From Theileria orientalis strain Shintoku (lineage: Eukaryota > Apicomplexa > Aconoidasida > Piroplasmida > Theileriidae): 64,000 bases of DNA. Every line of letters starts with the position of its first letter. Position 1 is the stretch's first letter. The translations under genes and the position numbers were made by a program. Under the pieces are notes generated by a model. That model did not search any database and was not told where the DNA came from. It was given only the letters and a program-made list of their open reading frames with translations. Shown here piece by piece: positions 1-13,849 of this stretch. Location: positions 620,001 to 684,000 of the forward strand of contig NC_025263.1 in assembly GCF_000740895.1 (NCBI RefSeq), given 5' to 3'.

Positions 1-3000
1 AAGTTCTAGCACTGGTTTCGAGACCATTGACGTTCCGAACAGCTCCGTTTCGTTCATTCCTGCGCTCGTCGCCTGCTGTCTCATGTACTTTTGCATACTC
101 GGCGAGAGTCCGAAGTCTGCTTGCACCAGCAGTGCTGGTGACTCCACCAGCCTTCTGCTGATCTTCACTTCCTGCACTCTGTCTGAGAAGTTACTTTTCA
201 TCCACGTGCACAGCATTTCGTGGTCTGCTTCCGACCCTCCTCTTCCTCCTGAACTCGCTCCCCCTCCTGATGCTCCTCCTCCGATCCCATCACTGCCTTT
301 TCCATCTGCTGAACCACTACCACTGCCACTTTCTGCGCTTTCTCCCAGCTTAACGTCGTGTTTATTTACGTCCTGTATCATGATCCCTTTGTACTTTGAT
401 GCCATCAGTGACGATAGACAAAACTCGTCTATCGGCTCCAGTGAGTACAGCACTTCGTAGTCCAACTGGTTAAACTTTTCCAATGACGGCGAATTTTCCG
501 CGCTCTGTTCACTGTCTGCTGCTATGAAGTAGATTGCTGGCTGATCCTTCTTCATTCTCTGCACGTACTCGTCCAGCGTCGTCTTCTTTTCCTTCGAGCT
601 TCTAAACATCACCAGTGACGCCAATTCCTGCTGGTTATCTCTATCTTCCACCACTCCTATTTTTATATACTTTCCAAAGTTTTCCGTGAATCTTTCAAAC
701 CTTGCTTTGTTACTGTTTTTCAGGTTCTTCAGCATGTCTATTGCCTTCGCTGCTATTCTCTTGTTGATCACTGTCAGTGCTTTCGACCTCTGCAGGTACT
801 CTCTTCCTACGTTAAGTGACAACTCATCTGAGTCCACCACTCCTCTTACGAACGTCAGCCACCTCGGTATCGACTCTGAGAACTTATCGTTGATGAACAC
901 TCTCTTCACGTACAGCCTGATTCCTCTCGACTCCTCGTCGAACATGTTTCTACTCAACTCCCAGGGCACTGAGCCTGGCACGAACAGCAGACATGTAAAC
1001 TCCACCTGTCCTTCCACTCTGAAGTGTATATAGCTCAGCGGATCTTCGTATGCCTACGTGTTATTTATCAATATTGTTATTTGTTATTATTTACTGTTTC
1101 ATTTGTTATTAGTGATTAGTTATCATCATTGTTGTTTATTTGTGTAATTAGTTATCATCATTGTTGTTTATTTGTGTAATTAGTTATCATCATTGTTGTT
1201 TATTTGTGTAATTAGTTATCATCATTGTTGTTTATTTGTGTAATTAGTTGTATTCATTATTATTACCAAATATTCACTAACTATTGTTACTATTAGCATC
1301 AATGCCACTGTTAATTAATTATCATTATTTGTCAACCTAACACACCAACACATACGCCCTTCCACTATCTTCCACCTACCTTAAACGTCGATTTATAGAA
1401 TGACACGTAGTCTTCCGGCTTGATTGACGACTGGTCTCTTCTCCATATTGGCAGCTGCGTGTTTACCACTTCCCACTCGTGCCTCTTCTTAGTGACCGTC
1501 TTGTACCTTCCTGGCTTTCCGTCCACCATCGTCGTGTCATCTGGCACTCTTTCATACTCGATTCTTTCCACCCACACCTATCAATTTAAATATCAGTATC
1601 GTTATTATCAATATCATTAGTATCAATATCATCAATAGTAGCAATACTAGCATTACCACAATATTACTATTTTTACTATTAATAGCCGGTGTTCATATAT
1701 CTATCACATAACACATTGTAACAACTCTGTATTGCTACTTTATCTATACTAGTAAACAGTGTATAATAATATATCTGTCTGTTTTCGCTGATCATGAAAG
1801 GGCAATTTCAGCGTTGAACTGGCTTCCAAGTGGGTTCTACGAGGAACAACAGAACAACTCAAGGAACGTTTTAATCATCTCAGCTTACACTTAATTCGCT
1901 ACTCTTGTCCTCTCTATAAGCGTACCTGGATTGGGAACCTTATGAACTCCGAGTACTTTCTCAGCAGCTCCTTCAGCTTATAGTCCTCCAGGTAGTCGTC
2001 GCACTCCGGCTTCAGGTGAAGCACTATTCTCGTTCCGCACTTCATGAACTTTTCATTCAGCTCCTGGTCGTTAACCTTCCCTATTGTGTACGTTCCGTTA
2101 CTGTCCGACTTCCATCTATACACCGGTCCTTCCTCCTTGCCGTACGCTCTCGAGTACACTTCCACTTTGTTCGAGACCAGGTACGATGAATAGAATCCTA
2201 CTCCAAACTGTCCTATCAGGTTACTTTCTTCCACTCCATCTAGCTACAAATTTACTATTACCCTGTGTACTTTATTATCTATCTAATTTTCTCCTCAAAT
2301 CTACTTGTTTACACAATCATTCTCTGTTTCACTTACCTGCTTCAGAAACTTTGCTGTTCCTGACTCTGCTATTGTTCCTAAATTCGTTTTAAGCTCTTCT
2401 GCGCTCATTCCTATTCCGTCATCTTCTATTGTTAATGTGCTAACATTCTTATCTGGTATTATTCTGATTCCTCCGAATGCTTCTTTTGGCACCTTTTCTT
2501 CTGGGTCTGCCTTTAAACGTCTCTTATCCAGTGCATCTGCTGCGTTAGATACCAGTTCTCTCAGGAAGATGTCCTTGTCTGTGTACAGTGAGTTTACTAT
2601 TATGTCCATCACTCTGCTAACTTCTGCTTGGAACGGGTACGTCTCCTCTCCCGACACTTCCACCTTTTCTGGTTGACTTGCCGATTTAGTCAGCGTTTCA
2701 TCTCCTTCGTAGGTTGACACTTGGGGATCTTCCATCTTCGATAGTTCATTTTCGAGCCCGAACTTCTGTTGGAAGACATTTTTCAGGTCTTCTACTTTAT
2801 CTTCTAGCCCATTGTGCGAGTTTCTCCTTAGATCCCGGTAGTTTTTTAATGTCAGATTCTGTGAGTTTACGGTCTTGACGTTCGAAAGGTGGAATTGCGA
2901 TATATTTGAGGGACTTCCTGTCCAGGAACAACTGAGTCGTGTGTGTACTACTATAATCAGGCATAGGAATGTCGTGAGTCTCCTGTTTAACAAATTTAAA

Positions 3001-3035
3001 TAAGGGTTATGTCTATGCCCCAATTGTGGATTCAT
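1..3035 (-). CDS. HSP90 chaperone, apicoplast/organellar type (C-terminus cut by window)
   Basis: ATP-dependent HSP90 chaperone. Exons 3035-2337, 2243-1926, 1577-1380 and 1053 to beyond position 1; all introns are GT-AG and phases agree. The N terminus has about 110 residues before the ATPase domain, starting with a basic then hydrophobic stretch (LTTFLCLIIVV), as in a signal-plus-transit leader. The GHKL ATPase domain shows FLRELVSNAADALDK, DDGIGM and GQFGVGFYSSYLV. The AEVSRVMDIIVNSLY start of the domain is closest to plastid HSP90s rather than GRP94 or cytosolic HSP90. The middle domain follows (RGVVDSDELSLNVGRE). Near the left edge there is a Gly/Ser-rich linker (GSGSADGKGSDGIGGG). The C-terminal end is missing, so an ER signal cannot be excluded. 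Divergent from the SRPK gene at 3438. Family certain, compartment inferred. Confidence 0.9.
1110..1252. repeat. 32-bp tandem repeat in HSP90 intron 3
   Basis: About four copies of a 32-bp unit beginning TAGTTATCATCATTGTTG and ending TTTGTGTAAT. They lie wholly inside the third intron (1379-1054) of the HSP90 gene. The unit carries no reading frame of interest. It looks like a minisatellite likely to vary in copy number between isolates. Confidence 0.9.
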
Positions 3036-3437
3036 CTGTTATAATCTGTTCAAATGTGTATAGTGTTTCATCATTAATTTTAAAATTTAAAAGTTAATTA
3101 AAAAGAACAAATCGCTATTTAATTAAAATATATTTATTTATAGAAGATCGGCCCTGTTTACTTCTTATGGTGGGGATAAGGATATTTTTGGCTGTGATAA
3201 CAATCTTCGAAGCCCATTGATTTTATAATTTAAAATATAGACGCATTTCTTTTGAGGATCGTATGTGTTATGCAAATTTTGTAAATAATATCATTTTAAA
3301 TTTGATGTGATTTACACAGCGGTGCAGATGTCAATTTCATTAATTATTAGTTTTTTCATCTCAATTACGAGTACTATTGTATAGTACGACAGCAACACAA
3401 CAAATCAGTTTCAAACATTTGGTGTACAATATTTAAA
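3036..3437. other. Divergent intergenic region HSP90/SRPK
   Basis: About 400 bp of AT-rich DNA between two divergently oriented start codons, so it must hold both 5' UTRs and promoters. I see no open frame and no clear motif beyond poly-A/T runs. Confidence 0.5.
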
Positions 3438-6549
<3,112 letters not shown>

Positions 6550-6719
6550 TAAACATACCTTAAATATACGTATAAGACTACACACATGGGTTCACGTATA
6601 TGTGTAAGCGTATGTATGTGTGTATGTATTGTACACATTACTTTTAAATGGTTACCACTTGTTTGTGGAAAGTATAATGTGCGATTTGACACAGCATGAA
6701 GTTGCTGAAAATTGTACTG

Positions 6720-7782
<1,063 letters not shown>

Positions 7783-9001
7783 TAATGTTTGACTGTGAAT
7801 CATCTACACATTTTATTCAAATGTAAAATATAAATATATTTTCACAAACGCGTCACTTACTAGTCCTTAGAAATTGAACTGTTCATTTTTATAAATTATT
7901 ACGAGGGATTTTTGTACGTGAATGAGATGAATATAAAACACGCAAGAGGCGTTAAGGAGACAGAAGAATCAGATCATATTATATAAAATACAGCTAGCAT
8001 TGACTAAAAAACGTATATATGTACTGATATTGATACACTATAGACTCTAATATGCGTTTTTTAAGCCCAACACAGATATTGTATAATTTAAGTAAATAAT
8101 GTAATTTAAAACATATAAATGATCATTCAAAACAATCTCGTATCACTCAACATATAAATATGTACAATATATATGATATCTAGACTCTCGTCTATTTTTT
8201 TTCTATACACAATCTCAATCACCAATATTCCACTCATTTTCCATTCCAACTCAGAATTCTACAGAAATAATAATAGAAATTCACATTTATGAAACGTTCA
8301 CTGACTATATTCCCATTTATAACGTCACGATTCCTTTTTAGTCTGTGGTATACCCTTCCATAATATTTCTCGACCGTTCATTAAAACTAAACCAGTTTCT
8401 AGTTTAAAAAATATAAATATGTAAAATACAATAAGGTACGGAACTTGTTTAGCAAAAATATTTCTTTTGCACACTGTTTTCGTAGACGCGTACTACTTCC
8501 GTCTCTACCTATTTCTTCCAGTATTCTTTTAAACGGTTAATTTACTCCTTTTATCGATTTAAAATAATTTTTAAAGTTAGTTTTCAGTAATATATTTTTT
8601 TTGAATAAAATTAATGCAGATTCCATAGTCTTAATATTTAGATCTAAAATGTGAATATTAGTAATCTCAAGATTCCTACACAATATGAATTTAACTGGTG
8701 AGATCACTTGCAGTAAACTCATTTTGTCGTATAACTTTAAAAAGGTTTTTTTAAATATTCCAGATCTACAGTTTTAGGTCGAGTCTTTTGTAAGATTCTA
8801 CAAAACTTTTGTGTTTAATTAAGATCTACATTTGATTGACACTAACTTCTTTCATTTTTGTTAAGGAATGTTATAATATATATTATTCTATGCATCATTT
8901 GAGGTGAATATAATCAGATGCTCTCGTTTTTCTATTGCTCTTTTGAATCATTAACGCGTACGATGTAATTTTTGTTCCATTGTAGATCTATTTATTGCAA
9001 A
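7783..9001. other. 1.2-kb divergent intergenic region Rab/GATA factor
   Basis: The longest gap in the window, AT-rich, between the Rab start (minus) and the GATA-factor start (plus). It holds no convincing gene. One copy of AGATTCTA (8793-8800) matches the motif repeated downstream of the GATA gene. Probably promoters and 5' UTRs of both genes. Confidence 0.5.
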
Positions 9002-10421
9002 ATGCGGATTACTAACACCAACTCAGAAGATAAAAAGGTATTTAGTGCTTTTAAATTTATTTTTTATTTTAGGAATCTAATACGAGATATTTTCCTGAAA
9101 ATGTGTATAACGAATTGAAAAAGAACATGAACGATTTCAAGAAAGATACCGATCCCAGCGTCGACAACATCAATATTGCTGGCAGGAACAAGACTGAGCC
9201 TGCCGTCAAGCACGATTTGTATTCCATGAATGAACAGGAATCGAGCTTCAAGTACAACCCTGTGTACTATATGAACCAGTCTGTCAACTCTCAGATGATG
9301 GCAGGCAAGCCTCTCGCCAAGATGCAGGAATTTGAGAAGAACGTTCCTGCTTCTGATGCTCTGATGCCCAGTGAATATGAGGGCAACTTTCACGAGGGAC
9401 TTCTCATTCCCCCAAAGGATGAGTACAAGAACAGCCACCTTCCCCAATTCTCCCCTTCCAAAAACATAGATTCTGGAATCGGATCTGATCTAATTCAGTG
9501 TATCAAGAGTCCTGAAACCAGCCCCAACCTACTTCCTTCTTCTCTCGAAAAATATTCAATGAATTCGGGCATTGACATCCTTCCTATGGTCAACGAGCTT
9601 GACCATGGGAATTTGATTCAGGTGAACGACTGTGAGAATAAATACGGCGTCGTGGCCAACGGTCAGGCCCAAAAGGCTAGGAACGTCTACAACTATCAGG
9701 GTGTAAACTATAACAAGCAAGAACTAGAGACTGTGAACGTAAACAAGCGGTTTTACTATCCTACTCAGTTCTCTCAGCAGACGTCGCAAAACAAGAGAAA
9801 CTTGGACGGGAACCTCGGCTTTTTCAACTACAACGGCAACAAGAACCTCTGTTACTTCAATGGCATCCGCGTTGAGTATGACGAAAAAACGAAGTCCTAC
9901 CATCCCAATTATGAGGTGGTCGATGAGAACAATCCTAATGTAAAATATCGCCAACAAATGATACCAAACGGTAAGTTAACCTCCTCTGATAATTATTTTT
10001 AGAGAAGGTTGATAATGAGCGCGTGTCGCCTCTGTTTAATTTTATTTCAAACAGTCAGGACTACAACCTCAATAACCCTTATTATGAGATTGAATCTTAC
10101 TACAAGAACAGTTCCCTCAAACACGACATGATGAACCCGAGCGATGATGGTAAATACAGATCGGAGGCTCTTTACCAGCCAGACCCAATCGCAAGGAAAC
10201 CTAAGAGGGACCGTAAAAAGACTGTTAAAACTGGCTCTTCTGCTGGTAGGCCCCGGTTGAACAGGAATCACTATTCTTGTGCCAACTGCAATGCTAAGTC
10301 AACTCCTCAGTGGAGGTACGTTACTGGCGTGGCTGTTTGTAACGCCTGTTATATGAGGATGAGGAAGGATAAAATATTTCCAGGCCATTTCAACAAGAAC
10401 AAGGGTAATAAGAACGAATAA
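9002..10421 (+). CDS. GATA-type zinc-finger protein
   Basis: Probable DNA-binding transcriptional regulator. Exons 9002-9037, 9073-9970 and 10003-10421 give 450 residues in frame. The first ~380 residues are Asn/Tyr/Ser-rich and look disordered. A basic stretch (RKPKRDRKKTVK) precedes one C-terminal finger, CANC then 16 residues then CNAC, containing STPQWR, the hallmark of GATA fingers (normally 17-18 residues between the pairs). A basic tail MRMRKDK follows. The start was chosen because a 12-residue first exon with GTATT donor joins in frame; an ATG upstream of the big exon is otherwise missing. The gene stands alone between long non-coding flanks that carry copies of TAGAATCT. Confidence 0.82.
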
Positions 10422-11006
10422 TATATTCCATATTATAAAGTTTAATTTTTCATACGACTGTTGATTTCGTATAGAATCAAGGTTCAGTCGTAGAATCTAA
10501 TGGAATCACGTTTATTTTTAACGGATTCTTGTAGAATCTGTAATGATCAATGACGGTTCTTGTAGAATCTTCACGATTGTTTGAAATGGGCCCTTAAATT
10601 GTGTTGTTTATAGCGTTGTTAGGTTATTAAGTATTAGATTTTATTTATCTGAGATAACTATTAATATAATACATGATGAAAATATATGTTTATCTATTAC
10701 ATGAACTAACCTATTCACTTTTGATTATTAAAATGATTTGACACACCGAGGAATTAACAGCATGGGGGTTAAAACAAATTTTTAGATTCTATTAGAAAAT
10801 CCTATCTTCGATCATCTATTTGGTTTTCATAAAGTAAAAATCTTTGTTTTATAGTCAACCGTCGAATCTAATTTCAAGTGTGTAAGTTACATTTTAAGTT
10901 AGACCTACTTGCATTTTGACCACGTGGCTGTTAAAATTCTTGTTGCATTTGATTCGATTAAAAATTTTTTTCAGATTTATTTATTTAAAATATTACGTTG
11001 GATAAA
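10422..11006. other. Intergenic region with TAGAATCT motif copies
   Basis: AT-rich 585 bp between the GATA-factor and the first OTU gene. TAGAATCT or its complement occurs at 10491-10498, 10532-10539, 10563-10570 and 10784-10791; two copies share the longer TTCTTGTAGAATCT. It likely contains the 3' UTR of the first gene and the promoter of the second. Confidence 0.6.
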
Positions 11007-12092
11007 ATGAATAGGTTTTTTGGCATATCTTTTCTCGTTCTTATTTTAAATGGTGCATTACTTACTAATTTCGTTCAATCTTCAAACACGGACTTTAATC
11101 TGTACTTATTTTTAAAACACTTGGATGTTTCTTCCCTTTCGAGGCTACTTAGTTTTAAACATTACATCGGCGATCATAATTATGTGGTTCGTCCAGATTT
11201 CGGGCCAGCCTTCTTGTACCACGACAAGGGTGTGACTGGGTGGACCATGAGACTTGGAATGTATGGATATGGTATCGTTGGCTTGCCCATGAGAGGAGAT
11301 GGCAACTGTATGTTCTACACCCTTTGTTCGATCTTCAAGCTCAATAAAATTGACAACAAACGCCTTCTTGAATACATGAACCCAGATTTGCAGCCAGCGG
11401 TTAAAATTGCAATCATCGGCATGTTACAAGAGGAAGAATACATAAGTCCTATAAATTTAAAAAGATTGGCTCAAATCTACTATGTTGGAATGGACCCTTA
11501 TGACGAGGATTCCGTGGCACTGTACAACAAAGAAGAGTTTTTGTTGAGGGCGAAGGATCAAGTTGATTTACAAGAAGCTTTCCAAACTCAAGTAATGCCC
11601 CTTGATAGTGGATCTATGTTACACAACATTGATATCAAAACCCAGTACAATAAGATAGCAGCTAGCGGGAGTGGAATCGAAGCCGTTCGTGAGCTTTTCG
11701 ATAAATTTGATGAAAAAATATACACCCGCCACGGAGACCACACCGATAAAAGATTTTTAGAAAGAATCTTCCAAATGAGGATGCTCTATTTCAACAGACA
11801 AAACACACGCATCAACTGTGGAAACAAGGAATTGGATTTTAACACAAAATTGGTCTTGACTATGTTATACGAGGTAAGAGAGACAAAATTTTAACCATCC
11901 CTTTCATCTGATCACTTTTTATATTTGATTCTGTTCATATTTCGCTTTTAGGACGGATGTCATTTCGATATAGCCGGCATCTATAAATTGGGAACCACCG
12001 ATCTTAAAGATGTAAAAAGTGCGTACAATATTTCTGAGATTCCATTGCCCCTACTTCTGATGATTACTGAGGATTGTAACATAGGATCTTAA
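11007..12092 (+). CDS. Secreted OTU-like cysteine protease, copy A
   Basis: Predicted deubiquitinase-type protease. Exons 11007-11873 and 11952-12092 give 335 residues. The N terminus is a signal peptide (FFGISFLVLILNGALL). The OTU nucleophile motif RGDGNCMFY puts the catalytic Cys at residue 101 with the preceding Asp98; a candidate His lies in DGCHFDIAG at residue 293, the usual order for OTU. Between them is RLAQIYYVGMDP, which is matched by RLSSLAYVGIDP in the next gene, showing the two are paralogues about 490 bp apart at their DNA ends. I started at ATG 11007 because it begins the hydrophobic segment. Being exported to the secretory route is unusual for an OTU enzyme. Family call from the DGNC motif; activity not proven. 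Confidence 0.75.
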
Positions 12093-12173
12093 TAAACTGC
12101 TTACCTGCTGGTGCACTATATGTCTATCCATTTTTACTAGTATTCTTGTTTTATTTACATAGGTTTTCATGGT

Positions 12174-13277
12174 ATGAATATTTCATATATATTTTTATTT
12201 GTGTTTGTCCCCTCTTCGGTTCAATGTAAGTTTGTTTTTACACCCTTATATAGAATTAATCTATTAATTACAGATCTATTCAAACATTTACTAAATCTTA
12301 TCGATTTATGCTCTAATGTAATTTTTCAGATATCTCGCATATTGTCGAGGCCGTAAATCCAATAACTTCAACTTTTCCTTATCGCATCGACACACCCAGA
12401 AGGATCGCTAATCTGTTCTCTCCCTACAAGTTACATGAGGACTTAACTTCTTCTCACATTTGTCCCAAATTTAGCAATTGGTCTCCTACATCTAAAGAAT
12501 GGGACAACAAACTCAATCCTTATAACCTAACTCTTTGTTCCAGGGTGTGTTGATCCCTTAGTTATCAGATTATTTTAGGACTACGGAGGCGACGGGAACT
12601 GCTTATTCTACGTTATTGCAGGGATTTTGAAGGACAATGGGTACAACATTGGCAAGTTTGATCTGGAGAGGAGGGACATCAGTCCCGGGATCAGAATATC
12701 GCTAAAGGGCATGAAGTTCAGCGACGACGGCTTCTTCAGCATGAAGGACATTCGGAGGCTCTCGTCTCTGGCCTACGTAGGAATTGACCCTGAGAATCCT
12801 GAGGCTCAGCAGTACCTGGATGTAGAACAGCTCAGGAGTAAGATCCAGCTTACTATTGCTGGGATGGACATGATGTGCGACATTACTTGGGGCCCTTCCG
12901 ACTGTCTAAAAAAGTTGAATGAAAAAAAGCAACAACCTATCGAGGTTGCCAAATATGTTTACAAGAGTATTGCTTCCTCATCTCCTGTTAAAAATTGGGG
13001 GTCAGGGGACGACTTGTATGGCCTCTGCGAGATTCTGAACGTGGACTTTTTACTGTTTCACAAGGACGGGGCTAAAATTCAACACTTCAAAAGCAGTCTC
13101 AAACGACCCGTGTGCACGCTAAACATTTACTACTATCACATGACTCACTTTCAAAGCGCTGGCGTCGTGGTTAATTACATGAATTCAAACAGGAGAAAAT
13201 TATCTAGTTTGTACAAGAACTTTGAGTTGGACGAGGAACTATTCAAGGTTCTGGCCACTTCGAATGAGAGTTCTTAA
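12174..13277 (+). CDS. Secreted OTU-like cysteine protease, copy B
   Basis: Paralogue of the gene just upstream. Exons 12174-12225, 12330-12544 and 12579-13277 give 321 residues. A short exon encodes the signal peptide (NISYIFLFVFVPSSVQ). Then come DYGGDGNCLFYVIAGIL with Cys97, the shared RLSSLAYVGIDPENPEA segment, a strand DFLLFHKDGAKI and YYYHMTHFQSAGVV with a candidate catalytic His near residue 279. All three OTU landmarks are therefore present and ordered. The third exon is richer in G+C than the first two. The stop codon is only 3 bp from the end of the opposing PIG-P gene. The boundary of exon 2 (AGG before GTGTGT) is inferred from frame; the rest is well supported. Confidence 0.75.
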
Positions 13278-13280
13278 ATT

Positions 13281-13741
13281 TTAATCTGTATCATTAGTGC
13301 TCACGTTGCTATACAGCTTCCTGTTTACTATGTTCAGGGGTGTGTCCATGCACGTTACTGTGTCTCCCTTGACGAAGGCGGAATACTCGTCTATATTACA
13401 TAATAAAGTTAACAAAAATCTAACCTATCATGCTATCATAGGAATCCAGCCTCGGGTGCATCGTTTTCTCGTGAAATCCAACACATACTATTATTGTGGC
13501 CACTGTGAACACTAAAAATATAGGAAATGAACAGCTCCAGTGCCTGAAATAATTATATATAAGTTAATGGTTAAAGGAACTTTGATGGATAATAAACGAG
13601 TCCTATTTTGTTAAGATAACGATCTGGAACGTAGGCCCAAACAACATATAGTACTAAAACGTAAATTATGAGTTTAATGAACAAACCAAACAAAACATAA
13701 GATAACAACACGGATACAAATGATTTTATGTCAAAATCCAT
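13281..13741 (-). CDS. PIG-P subunit of GPI-GlcNAc transferase
   Basis: Membrane subunit of the complex that makes GlcNAc-PI, the first step of GPI-anchor synthesis at the ER. Exons 13741-13581, 13543-13425 and 13390-13281 give 129 residues. A first membrane span (LFGLFIKLIIYVLVLYVVWA) is followed by the family signature VWAYVPDRYL and GLVYYPSKHW, then a second span (FPIFLVFTVATIIVCV) and a short hydrophilic tail with MHPRLDSYD. Two spans joined by the YYP loop and a total length near 130 match PIG-P/GPI19. The gene converges on the OTU copy B gene with 3 bp between stop codons. PIG-L, the next enzyme of the same pathway, lies at 55529. Confidence 0.85.
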
Positions 13742-13849
13742 AACACATATGTAATTTATTCATTTAATTCATGGCTAATGTGTTGTCAGTTTACACCACT
13801 TATTTTACTTATTTGTAATTATTCCAAAGTAAATATATTCTAGTATGTG

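Noticed and set aside
1110..1252. CRISPR-like array
   Set aside because: Units are directly adjacent with no unique spacers, inside a eukaryotic intron; a minisatellite.
8537..8722. 61-aa minus-strand frame in the Rab/GATA gap
   Set aside because: No splice partners, no family resemblance, low-complexity Lys/Ile composition expected by chance in AT-rich DNA.
13297..13515. 72-aa plus-strand frame after OTU-B
   Set aside because: Lies opposite PIG-P exons 2 and 3, which are supported by family signature and clean splicing.
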